Part shown: positions 16,059 through 23,900 of the stretch, one piece after another
Position numbering within the stretch: the stretch's first letter is position 1
How the letters are laid out: each line of letters starts with the position of its first letter
Assembly (NCBI RefSeq): GCF_039537985.1
Contig: NZ_BAABBN010000007.1
Location: 124,001-188,000 of the forward strand
Direction of reading: 5' to 3'
Source of the DNA: Litoribacillus peritrichatus
GTDB lineage: Bacteria > Pseudomonadota > Gammaproteobacteria > Pseudomonadales > Litoribrevibacteraceae
Length of the DNA: 64,000 nt
The notes under the pieces: model-generated
What the model was told of the DNA's origin: nothing
Database searches by the model: none
What the model saw: the letters and a program-made list of their open reading frames with translations, nothing else
Program-made: the position numbers and the translations under genes

Positions 16059-18791
16059 TTATCCTGCGAGTAGCTGAAGTTCACGGGCTTTGGCCACAGC
16101 TGCGGTTCGGTTGCGGACTTCCATTTTGCCATAAATGTTATGAACGTGGGTTTTTACGGTAGTCACCGACACGAACAGTTGGTCGGCAATTTCCTGGTTC
16201 TTTAATCCCTGGGATATCAGCTCCAGAATTTGTTGCTCTCGCTTACTCAGCGGCTCTATCAGCGATTGGCTTGGCTTTTTCAATGGAGGTGGAGCCATGG
16301 CCGTCGGCGATGCTTGCTGAGGTTGATCGGGAAACAGGGCCTGTTGTCGGTCAAACTCTTCAATTAAAAACTCCACATAGTCCGGGTTGGAACAATAGCC
16401 CTGAGCCAGCTGAAGCAGGTTTTTACCATGAGGGCCTTCTTCCAAAGGCACTTGGGTCAGCCCGTTTTGCTCGCAAATCAATAACGACTGGTTGAGTTGC
16501 TGAATGGAGCGGGTGAAGTCTTGTTGAGCGGCAAACGTCATCGCTTGTAGCATCAGGACTTTCGCCTGATTCAGTCTGCGGTTCCCGGCTTTGGATTCAT
16601 GTTCGATGCGCTGAAGCAGTGTCATGGCATCTTCGTGTCGCCCGACCATGAGATAGATGCGGGCAAGAATTAACCGTTCACTTTCCTGCAAGAAGCCCGG
16701 TCGGTTCAGAATGGCGTCTTCGTTGTCTTTGAGCCACTCGCGCAGTGCCGCTGCGTTTTGATGAATGATGTCATCAATGGTCAGCAACGTGGTTAAGCGT
16801 GGGAAGCTGAATGTCCATTCATCAATTTGGTGTTGTTCCTGAACCAAAATCGCCTGGCGCAGCAGGTGGTTGGCTTTTTCATCTTCACGACAGGTTCGGT
16901 ACGCATGAGAGGCCATGGCGTAAATCGGAATGATCTGAAGTGGGTCTGTGGTTTCAGCAATATAGTCAATCATGCCTTTGAGCAAATCCATGGCTTCGGT
17001 GATTTTTCCTTGCTCACGGATGATGATGGCTTTCATGCCTTTTATCCAAGGTGCGTAGACCGAAGGGGTGGCTAATTTACTGTGCCAGTCGGATACTTCT
17101 TCGATTAAATCGAGCGCCGAATCCAGTTTGCCGAGGACGTGGAAGATCGGGATGATGTTGGTGATGCCGATCAAAACCGGAAAGGGCAGTTCGTCGTGCA
17201 TGCCTTGTTTTACTATGCCTTCAAGTAAATTCAGTGCTTCTGCCAGTTTCCCTTGGTGAATGTAGGCGTGGCTTAATGGCATTTGTGCATATATGTCGAG
17301 GCTGGCGGTGGTCGTCGGGCCTTCCAGAGCCGCTATCGACAGACTTTGAACCGATTTAAAATCCCCGCGAAACATGGCCAGAAAAGATTCGATGATGGTG
17401 ATTTCTTTCTGTGTCTCCATCATGTCTTCATCACTGATATGGGCAACGGCTCTTTTTTCCGGACTGTTTTGATAAATATGCAGCTGTTTTTTGGCGGCGT
17501 TCAGGTAATTTTCTGATTCATCGAGTTGGCCATTGCTCATCAGGATGGCCGATTTCAAAGACAATAAACGGGGGCGATCTTTCTGCCAGTCCTGTGGCAA
17601 GGCCCGTAACCAGCTGTCGACCGTGATTTGTTCACCGTTGGTGATTTTTTCTCTGGCTTCCTGAGCCATGATTTCGGTGACTTGTGTCCAGTCTTGTAAT
17701 TGGATGTACTGATCGATTGCCCGGGAAGGAAAGTCGTTTTGTTGAAACCATTGGGCGGCACGTTGTCGGTGACGCTTGGTCTCGGAGGCATGACTTAATA
17801 AGGCTTCTTTGAATAGATCGTGGTAACGCCAGGTTTCGCCGTATTTCACCACGAACAGGTTACGCTGTGACAGTTGTTGAATCATTCTTTCGGAATGATC
17901 TATGGCCAGTACTTCATTGCACAACTCGGGGTGTAGCCAGGGTAAAAAGGCGGTATTTAGCAGGAAGTCCTGCAGCTCTCCCGGTAAGTTTGCCAGCACT
18001 TCATCATCAAAAAATGAGATTGGGTTGCTTAAATCCAGCTGGTTGCTTTTGGGGGAGGTCTGCTCCATAACGATCGACAGCAGTTGAATACCGGCCGGCC
18101 AACCTTCCGTTTTGGAATGCAAAGACTTCAATAGTTCTTCTGAAAATGATTCCTGAATCAAATGCTGAATATACTGATCACTTTCTTCCCGGGTGAACGC
18201 CAGTTGATTCTGGTTCAGTTCAATGACCTGATGTTTTGAACGCCGGCGCGACAATTTCAACTCGGGCTGAATCTGAGATGTGATGATGATGCACAGATTC
18301 GCCGGTAAAAAGTTCAGCAGTTCGTTGAGTTGCTCGAGAATGATGTCTTTGGTGATGTTCTGGAAATCGTCCAGTACCAACACAAACGGCGCGTTTTTCG
18401 AGGCCAAATCGGATTGTTGATCAAAGGCATTAATCAAGGTGCTGGGGCAGTGCTCGTTTATGAGGTCGGCGATCAGCTCCGGCAAAGGTAAAGACTGGTT
18501 ACTTAGGGTGGCAAATAGATAGCGCCAGAAACGGCCGGGGTCATTATCTTTGTGATCCAGCGTTAACCAGGCAAAAGGCCGTTGCGCGGTTTGCACCCAC
18601 TGGCTTACCAATGTGGTTTTGGAATAGCCGGTCGGGGCAGTTAACACCACCAGTTGACCGCCTTTGACGGTATTTAATTTATCCAGCAGGCGCGTGCGTT
18701 CAACAAGATCATGGAAGTGCGCTGGAGGCGATATTTTTGTTTTAATCAGCATGCTTCTAAGGGCTTTGTTCATCCTTGAACCCTTTACCAT
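16059..18791 (-). CDS. MalT-like large LuxR-family (LAL) transcriptional regulator
   Basis: About 910 residues. The N-terminal ATPase has a P-loop-like APTGYSKTTL near residue 50; here Ser stands where most Walker A motifs have Gly. VLVLDDFQNI near residue 120 is the Walker B. A long helical TPR-like middle follows. The C-terminal LuxR helix-turn-helix is LSKREQQILELISQGLKNQEIADQLFVS (last 65 residues). Such proteins integrate an inducer and ATP and activate transcription, like MalT or AlkS. AAGG with a 6-base gap supports the GTAAAGG-proximal ATG at 18791 over the longer ORF. It precedes the cupin gene on the same strand. The regulated genes are not evident. Confidence 0.87.
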   Translation of the reverse strand: MVKGSRMNKALRSMLIKTKISPPAHFHDLVERTRLLDKLNTVKGGQLVVLTAPTGYSKTTLVSQWVQTAQRPFAWLTLDHKDNDPGRFWRYLFATLSNQSLPLPELIADLINEHCPSTLINAFDQQSDLASKNAPFVLVLDDFQNITKDIILEQLNELLNFLPANLCIIITSQIQPELKLSRRRSKHQVIELNQNQLAFTREESDQYIQHLIQESFSEELLKSLHSKTEGWPAGIQLLSIVMEQTSPKSNQLDLSNPISFFDDEVLANLPGELQDFLLNTAFLPWLHPELCNEVLAIDHSERMIQQLSQRNLFVVKYGETWRYHDLFKEALLSHASETKRHRQRAAQWFQQNDFPSRAIDQYIQLQDWTQVTEIMAQEAREKITNGEQITVDSWLRALPQDWQKDRPRLLSLKSAILMSNGQLDESENYLNAAKKQLHIYQNSPEKRAVAHISDEDMMETQKEITIIESFLAMFRGDFKSVQSLSIAALEGPTTTASLDIYAQMPLSHAYIHQGKLAEALNLLEGIVKQGMHDELPFPVLIGITNIIPIFHVLGKLDSALDLIEEVSDWHSKLATPSVYAPWIKGMKAIIIREQGKITEAMDLLKGMIDYIAETTDPLQIIPIYAMASHAYRTCREDEKANHLLRQAILVQEQHQIDEWTFSFPRLTTLLTIDDIIHQNAAALREWLKDNEDAILNRPGFLQESERLILARIYLMVGRHEDAMTLLQRIEHESKAGNRRLNQAKVLMLQAMTFAAQQDFTRSIQQLNQSLLICEQNGLTQVPLEEGPHGKNLLQLAQGYCSNPDYVEFLIEEFDRQQALFPDQPQQASPTAMAPPPLKKPSQSLIEPLSKREQQILELISQGLKNQEIADQLFVSVTTVKTHVHNIYGKMEVRNRTAAVAKARELQLLAG

Positions 18792-18928
18792 ATCAGACCT
18801 TGCTGATTCGTCATATTGCTTAATGCTGATAAACGTCATATCTGTGCTGTTTTTAAGGCCCTTAGGGCGAAATGAATGCCGAACATTTGTCTCTTCTTAG
18901 CTGAACGTTAGTCGTTTCAGGTCAAGGG

Positions 18929-18950
18929 AAAAAATCGCCCCGAGGGGCGA
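18929..18950 (-). terminator. Rho-independent terminator after the DUF2156 gene
   Basis: Read on the minus strand, TCGCCCC-TC-GGGGCGA is followed by TTTTTT. The position, 100 bp after the stop of the gene at 19050, fits termination of that gene. Confidence 0.75.
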
Positions 18951-19049
18951 AAGGGACAAACGTCGAACTCGACTCTTTACTCATCAAGTGGGTCGCTTGA
19001 TGCTCTTTCTTCTGGAAGTTCTTTCTTCTGTAGGCTCCGGTGTGTCTGC

Positions 19050-20096
19050 CTAAATTACCTGGCTCAGTTTAAAACAGGCGGCAAACGCTTTGAGGGGGAT
19101 GACTTTATGTGACGCCACGTAAGTTGGCTGTTCCTCTCCTCTGAATCTTGATTTGGTGAACTGAATGCCATCAAAGTTATAATATTTTTGGCCAAAACGG
19201 GCCGTGAGTTTAAACATCTTCTCCAGAGGCCGGGAGGAAACAATGCGCGGCTGCGGGTTGTTTTGAATGGATAGGGGCGACAAACCAAGGTTAACCAACT
19301 CTATCCCTTCGCTTTGAAATTGCTCTAATGCCACGGCCATGATGGCGTAAAATAACCCTTGTTTGAATAACTGGTTGGCTCTTGAAATGTTTGGTACGTA
19401 GCCAATGATCTGATTGTTGCGATAGATGGGGTCAAAATGGACAAAGCCGACTGGCTGCATGTCCTTGAACCCGTAAAACCTGCGAACGCCTTGGCTGTGA
19501 TTGATGTCTTTAGGACGAATCAAAAAGCGGATTTCTTTTTGCTTGCAGCGGCGGGTGTTGAGCCAGGTGTCGGAAATGCGGTCGTCATTATGGTTGGTGA
19601 ATGTCTCCATAATGGCAATGTCCAGTTTCTTTGCCTGATTAAGCGCCGTACGGAAGATCTGCTTTTTCTTGCCCTTTAGGGTCCAGTCTTTCAGATAAAT
19701 TACCGTTTCCTGGCCAAACTCGGTGCAATACATCGAGAATTTAGAGGAAAGCAGTTGGGCAACGTCCGGGGTGACCTGAATAAAGGACACCGGTTTACGA
19801 GACATGCCGAGGAACTGCTCTATGATGAAGGCAAAGTCTTCCGGTGCGCATATGGGGTTAGACAGTACCACTCGTTCGCCCAGGCAGTCCTGGTAAGCAA
19901 TAAAACCTACCTCTGGCACATCAAAAAAACACATGTCCGGCTGCATGGTGGAAAACGACATGCAATGACTGCCGTATTTGGTGATCCACTCAATGCGTTC
20001 ATTATTTGAAAAAAACTCATGCCCAAGTGTCGCAGGTAAATAGGCTCCGGGTGTGATGGACGAGGTTTTCAGACGATGTTCCAGTAGGGTATTCAT
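19050..20096 (-). CDS. DUF2156 protein (MprF C-terminal-like acyltransferase fold)
   Basis: 348 residues with no membrane segments. It resembles the cytosolic DUF2156 domain of MprF/LysX-type aminoacyl-phospholipid synthases, which has a double GNAT fold: FIAYQDCLGERVVLSNPICAPED near residue 65, FRTALNQAKK near 145, GFVHFDPIYRNNQIIGYVPNISR near 220, and VNLGLSPLS near 265. No flippase domain or tRNA synthetase neighbour is present. Stand-alone members occur in many proteobacteria and have no settled role. It is transcribed divergently from rbgA and followed by a terminator. Confidence 0.7.
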   Translation of the reverse strand: MNTLLEHRLKTSSITPGAYLPATLGHEFFSNNERIEWITKYGSHCMSFSTMQPDMCFFDVPEVGFIAYQDCLGERVVLSNPICAPEDFAFIIEQFLGMSRKPVSFIQVTPDVAQLLSSKFSMYCTEFGQETVIYLKDWTLKGKKKQIFRTALNQAKKLDIAIMETFTNHNDDRISDTWLNTRRCKQKEIRFLIRPKDINHSQGVRRFYGFKDMQPVGFVHFDPIYRNNQIIGYVPNISRANQLFKQGLFYAIMAVALEQFQSEGIELVNLGLSPLSIQNNPQPRIVSSRPLEKMFKLTARFGQKYYNFDGIQFTKSRFRGEEQPTYVASHKVIPLKAFAACFKLSQVI

Positions 20097-20323
20097 TGCT
20101 TTGCCTCGAGGTTCATTTTTGCGTTGTCGTTGTTATCTTTATTTTTATTATCTTGGGGTCGGTATGATCTTGGAATTGATAGTAATTTGGGAGCGGGAGG
20201 ATGAACTCCACCAAAAGGACGACTTTTGGGCGGAAAAGTAGGACTTTGGGCAAAAATGGATGAGTTTTAGGATGACTCCGCTTCCGGTAGAATGCTTGGC
20301 ATACATTTAATTAAGGGTTAGAG

Positions 20324-21247
20324 ATGGCGATTCAGTGGTATCCGGGGCACATGCATAAGGCCCAGAAAGAGATTCGGGAGATAATGCCGAAAGTTGATTT
20401 GGTGATTGAAGTGTTGGACGCCAGAATTCCCCACAGCAGCAATAATCCTTTGGTCTCTACCCTTCGTGGTGATAAACCCTGCATTAAAATTTTAAATAAA
20501 TACGATCTGGCTGACCCAGAGATTACGAAGCAGTGGCAAACCTACCTTGAGCAGGAAAAGGGGGTGAAAACGTTGGCCTTAACGGCTGAGCAGCCAGGGC
20601 AGGTACGGTCTATTCTCGATATGTGCCGGAAAATGGTGCCGGAAAAAGAAGAGTCGTTTAAGCCGATCAGTACCATGATCATGGGGATTCCAAACGTAGG
20701 TAAATCAACGCTGATTAACACATTGGCCGGCAGAACCATTGCAAAAGTGGGGAACGAGCCTGCGGTCACCAAGCGCCAACAGAAGATCAATCTGGACAAC
20801 GGCATTGTGCTGTCGGATACCCCGGGGATTTTGTGGCCGAAATTTGAAAACCCGGACAGCGGTTATCGTCTGGCAGTGACCGGAGCGGTTAAAAACACGG
20901 CCATGGAGTTTGACGATGTGGCGCTGTATGCCTGTGATTATTTATTAAAAGCTTACCCTGATCGCATGGTAGAGCGTTATAAATTGCCTCAGTTACCTGA
21001 CAGCGATATCGAGTTACTTGAAGAGATCGGCCGTTTAAGAGGTTGTCGCCGGGCGGGAGGTCGCATTGATTTGCATAAGGCCTCAGAAATTTTATTGAAT
21101 GAACTCCGTTCCGGCATGTTAGGTCTGTTGACGCTGGAAACGCCTGAGATGGTGGAGGCGGAAGAAGTGAAAGTGGCTGAGCTGAGGGCACAAAAAGAAG
21201 CTGAAAAAGAGGCCAAGGCGACCAAAAGAAAGAAAAAGAAACGATAG
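20324..21247 (+). CDS. rbgA: Ribosome biogenesis GTPase YlqF/RbgA
   Basis: 307 residues, a circularly permuted GTPase. The G4 motif NKYD is near residue 58, before the G1 loop GIPNVGKST near 124 and the G3 motif DTPG near 164. The N-terminus IQWYPGHMHKAQKEI is the family signature. The C-terminal domain ends in a lysine-rich tail (KATKRKKKKR). In Bacillus the family assists late 50S assembly; the gammaproteobacterial role is inferred from homology. A strong terminator follows. Confidence 0.92.
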   Translation: MAIQWYPGHMHKAQKEIREIMPKVDLVIEVLDARIPHSSNNPLVSTLRGDKPCIKILNKYDLADPEITKQWQTYLEQEKGVKTLALTAEQPGQVRSILDMCRKMVPEKEESFKPISTMIMGIPNVGKSTLINTLAGRTIAKVGNEPAVTKRQQKINLDNGIVLSDTPGILWPKFENPDSGYRLAVTGAVKNTAMEFDDVALYACDYLLKAYPDRMVERYKLPQLPDSDIELLEEIGRLRGCRRAGGRIDLHKASEILLNELRSGMLGLLTLETPEMVEAEEVKVAELRAQKEAEKEAKATKRKKKKR

Positions 21248-21275
21248 TGGGATCTTGTTGTCATTTAAGGCATTG

Positions 21276-21307
21276 AAAAAGGAGTACTTTATGTGCTCCT
21301 TTTTTTG
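21276..21307 (+). terminator. Rho-independent terminator after rbgA
   Basis: AAAGGAG and the matching CTCCTTT form the stem, with a further AC/GT pairing, followed by a run of eight T. It separates rbgA from the stress cluster. Confidence 0.8.
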
Positions 21308-21375
21308 TGTCTAATCTATAAGGCCAATGCATTGAAAAATGGCTTATGGTGCTTTGTCATCAGACGTAATGTTTT

Positions 21376-21443
21376 ATTACATGTAATTAGATCTGAGTTG
21401 TTACATGTAATTACTTGACGATATCACATGTAATTATTATAGT
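21376..21443 (+). promoter_or_regulatory. Promoter with three copies of a TTACATGTAA palindrome
   Basis: ATTACATGTAAT at 21376-21387 and TTACATGTAA at 21401-21410 are perfect dyads. A third copy, CACATGTAATTA, at 21425-21436 has one arm altered. Dyad centres are 24 and 23 bp apart. The third copy lies inside a sigma-70-like promoter: TTGACG (21415-21420), a 17-bp spacer, and TATAGT (21438-21443). A protein bound there would block RNA polymerase. It controls the first gene of the PspA-flotillin cluster. The motif copies are directly visible; repression is inferred. Confidence 0.7.
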
Positions 21444-21450
21444 GAGTCAC

Positions 21451-22101
21451 ATGAACAAAAAATCATCAGCACATTATCAGCGAGAATTTAGGCGGCGCTT
21501 GCGAGAGCAGGGGTTGGTTAAAAAGGAAGTATGGATACAACCGGAGCACGCCAAGCGATTGGCTGCTGTTGAAAAGCAGCTTCGCAAGCAGAGTGTCTCC
21601 ACTTGGATTAATGTAGGCGACGATATGGTGAATGACATGAGTGAATCTACGAATTTATGGACAACCCAAACCTTATTTGAAGCACTGAAAAAAGAAGTGC
21701 CATTTGTTGACGGTTCGGCCACAGTTGAATTGATTGAGGGGGTTGAGCCTTCTCTGTACCTTGAAATGAAAGAGTTTGGTGATCTGCCGGTGTTTCTGAC
21801 GGTGGCGGGTGAGCAGATTATTGCTGAATCTTTATTGTGGTCGACTTCGCAGGTTGTGGATACCGCAGGCTTTAATGATGCGGTGCTTAGAACGCATAAG
21901 TACTTTCCGTTGTCGACCATCAGTCTGGATGCTGCCAGTGATGGGACGGATTACTACCATATGTTCGGAGCTTTGAGTTCGAGTTCGTTGTTATCGAACG
22001 TTATTTTTGAAATTGAAGTGTTGGCAACCAATGTAATTCAAGCGACTGAAGCTTATCGGGAGTTTTTAGCCCCGGAAGTTGGTCAATCGGTCATGTCTTA
22101 A
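21451..22101 (+). CDS. YjfI-like DUF2170 protein with a basic, ribbon-helix-helix-like N-terminus
   Basis: 216 residues from the ATG at 21451. The ORF is open further upstream, but that DNA is the promoter. Residues 75-205 resemble E. coli YjfI (DUF2170): LFEALKKEVPF, FLTVAGEQIIAESLLW, FNDAVLRTHKYFPLS, YYHMFGALSSSSLL. The first 60 residues are strongly basic (REFRRRLREQGLVKKEVWI) and then run QPEHAKRLAAVEKQLR; a short strand followed by helices is the layout of ribbon-helix-helix DNA-binding proteins. It lies 31 bp before the pspA homologue, as yjfI precedes yjfJ in E. coli. It may repress its own promoter. The DNA-binding role is inference. Confidence 0.75.
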   Translation: MNKKSSAHYQREFRRRLREQGLVKKEVWIQPEHAKRLAAVEKQLRKQSVSTWINVGDDMVNDMSESTNLWTTQTLFEALKKEVPFVDGSATVELIEGVEPSLYLEMKEFGDLPVFLTVAGEQIIAESLLWSTSQVVDTAGFNDAVLRTHKYFPLSTISLDAASDGTDYYHMFGALSSSSLLSNVIFEIEVLATNVIQATEAYREFLAPEVGQSVMS

Positions 22102-22132
22102 ATCAATTTTGAGAAAAAAGGGGTAGATCCTT

Positions 22133-22819
22133 ATGAATATCTGGGCAAAAATGATGACCGCTCTGCGTGGTGGTGTAAATGAAGCCGGTGAAGCTATCGT
22201 GGATAGTCAGGCGTTGCGTATTTTGGATCAGGAAGTGCGAGATGCTTCCGAAGAACTGAAACAATCGAAAGAAAGTTTGGTCGCGATCATTGCACGCCAA
22301 AAAGTGGCTGAAGAGAAAGTTTCTAAACTAAAGAAAGACATTGCAGAGTACGAAAAATATGCAGTTCAGGCCCTTGAGAAAGGGGATGATGTGCTGGCGC
22401 ACGAAGTGGCCGAAAAAATTGCGGACTTTGAAAATCAATTGGTATCAGAGCAGGAAACGGTTGCTGGTTTTACCGAGAATGCAACTAAGTTGAAATCCGC
22501 TGTGAAAGTGGCCGAAGCCAACATCAAGCGCCTGAAGCAACAAGTGGACACTGTTAAGGCCACGGAAAGTGTGCAGCGTGCTCAGCAAACAGTGGCAGAG
22601 CGTCATTCCGGTTCTAACTCGAAGATGCGAACTGCGATGGATTCTTTAGAAAGAATCAAAGAAAAGCAGGCACTGAATGCTGCTAAAATGAATGCGGCAA
22701 GTGAGCTTGAAGAGGAAACTTCAGACAGCTCATTGCAGGATAAACTGGTAAAAGCAGGTATTGCTCCAGGCGAAAAACGCGCGGATGAAATCTTGGAACG
22801 TTTAAAAAACAAAAAGTAA
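22133..22819 (+). CDS. PspA/IM30 (YjfJ-like) membrane stress protein
   Basis: 228 residues, almost entirely coiled coil. The start is typical of the family (MNIWAKMMTALRGGVNEAGEAIVD), followed by long heptad runs such as QKVAEEKVSKLKKDIAEYEKYAVQALEKG. PspA-family proteins polymerise on the inner membrane and protect it when it leaks. It shares more with the YjfJ branch than with the classical PspA of the pspABC operon, and no PspB/PspC is nearby. A ribosome site (AAAGGGG) precedes the ATG. It is the second gene of the cluster. Confidence 0.88.
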   Translation: MNIWAKMMTALRGGVNEAGEAIVDSQALRILDQEVRDASEELKQSKESLVAIIARQKVAEEKVSKLKKDIAEYEKYAVQALEKGDDVLAHEVAEKIADFENQLVSEQETVAGFTENATKLKSAVKVAEANIKRLKQQVDTVKATESVQRAQQTVAERHSGSNSKMRTAMDSLERIKEKQALNAAKMNAASELEEETSDSSLQDKLVKAGIAPGEKRADEILERLKNKK

Positions 22820-22846
22820 ATTGTAACCATAAAAAGGAATTTAAGA

Positions 22847-23086
22847 ATGAAAGAAAATCGCGACTATTTGGAAATGTCGTTCCAGTCGATTAACTGCTTT
22901 GCTGACGATGGCAAATTGGATGCTGAAGAGCTGATGAAGATTTTTGCCATTGCAAAGCGGGATGGTGTTGTGGATGACAACGAGCGTCGGGTTCTTCGCA
23001 ACATCATTTCCCGCATCAAACCTGAAGAAATGGATGAAGCAATGCGCGAAGCGCTGGAAGAAATTCGACAAGAATTTATCGCTTAA
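22847..23086 (+). CDS. Small acidic TerB-like protein
   Basis: 79 residues, no signal or membrane segment. Two similar acidic motifs, DDGKLDAEELMKIF near residue 20 and RDGVVDDNERRVLRNI near 39, resemble the metal-binding repeats of the tellurite-resistance TerB family, and less strongly EF-hands. It lies 27 bp after the PspA gene, with AAAAAGGAA before the ATG, so it is a real, co-transcribed gene despite its size. A role as a metal-responsive partner in the stress module is inferred. Confidence 0.7.
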   Translation: MKENRDYLEMSFQSINCFADDGKLDAEELMKIFAIAKRDGVVDDNERRVLRNIISRIKPEEMDEAMREALEEIRQEFIA

Positions 23087-23133
23087 TTGTCGTTTAACTT
23101 TTTAAATTGTATTCATCGTCAGGGAGGTAATTT

Positions 23134-23820
23134 ATGTTTGCAATTTTGCTGAGTGAGAAAATGGACCCGTTTTATCAGAACATTGCGTCCTTTCCCACAG
23201 CGTTTTTTACCTTCTTTCTGGCTTTGTCGCTTTGTTATTGGTTGTTTGCTGTCCTGGGTGTAGTTGATCTGGAATTTCTGGATTTCGACATACCGGAAGT
23301 GGAAGGAGAGTTGAGCTCAACTAAGAACAGCCTGACGGCAGGTGATGTAGTGGCCGGGCTGTTTTTGCGCTTTGGTTTGAATGGTGTGCCGGTAACCATT
23401 GTGGTTTCGATCATGTCGTTGATCGGCTGGTTTATCTGCTATTTCATCGTTCATTTCTTTTTTGCTTACATTCCTGAAGGAATACTGAGATACCTTGCGG
23501 GCCTCCCGGTGTTGGTGGGCTGCCTTTATGTTTCTGCTATGGTGACTGCTTTTATGATTAAACCGTTACGATCCATCTTTAAAAAAGCCACTTCGCATTC
23601 GGTGAAGGAAGTGTTGGGTCAGACAGCCGTTGTTCGCTCATTACGGGTGGACAATTCGTTCGGGGAAGTGTTTCTCGCCGACGGCGGTGCCGGTTTAATC
23701 TTTAAAGCACGAACTTTCGGAGATACCACGTTTAAGAAAGGGGATCGTGTTGTGCTGCTTGAGCATTTAGCAGAAGAGCATGCTTATCGTGTCATTTCAG
23801 AAGAAGAGTTTACCCGTTAA
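23134..23820 (+). CDS. yqiJ: YqiJ-like OB-fold membrane protein (flotillin partner)
   Basis: 228 residues: a hydrophobic segment at about 28-48, further membrane segments at about 90-120 and 125-150, and a cytoplasmic C-terminal OB fold (LGQTAVVRSLRVDNSFGEVFLADGG, then FKKGDRVVLLEH). This is the layout of YqiJ/YuaF/NfeD proteins, which pair with flotillins. The flotillin gene follows, as yqiK follows yqiJ in E. coli. GGGAGG precedes the ATG. A terminator-like hairpin stands between this gene and the flotillin. Confidence 0.82.
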   Translation: MFAILLSEKMDPFYQNIASFPTAFFTFFLALSLCYWLFAVLGVVDLEFLDFDIPEVEGELSSTKNSLTAGDVVAGLFLRFGLNGVPVTIVVSIMSLIGWFICYFIVHFFFAYIPEGILRYLAGLPVLVGCLYVSAMVTAFMIKPLRSIFKKATSHSVKEVLGQTAVVRSLRVDNSFGEVFLADGGAGLIFKARTFGDTTFKKGDRVVLLEHLAEEHAYRVISEEEFTR

Positions 23821-23838
23821 CTGAATTAACAACGGATG

Positions 23839-23866
23839 AAAAAGTCTGCATTGTGCGGGCTTTTTT
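23839..23866 (+). terminator. Terminator-like hairpin inside the cluster, between yqiJ and the flotillin gene
   Basis: AAAAAGTCTGCA pairs along its length with TGCGGGCTTTTT (two G-T pairs) around a TTG loop and ends in a T run. It looks like a working intrinsic terminator and may set the ratio of upstream to downstream products. Confidence 0.7.
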
Positions 23867-23900
23867 GTCGCCTTAGATATTAATAAATGGAGTTATTGTT

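Noticed and set aside
21415..21450. Upstream TTG start for the DUF2170 gene
   Set aside because: The TTG is the first part of the -35 box TTGACG, and the added residues are encoded by promoter DNA.
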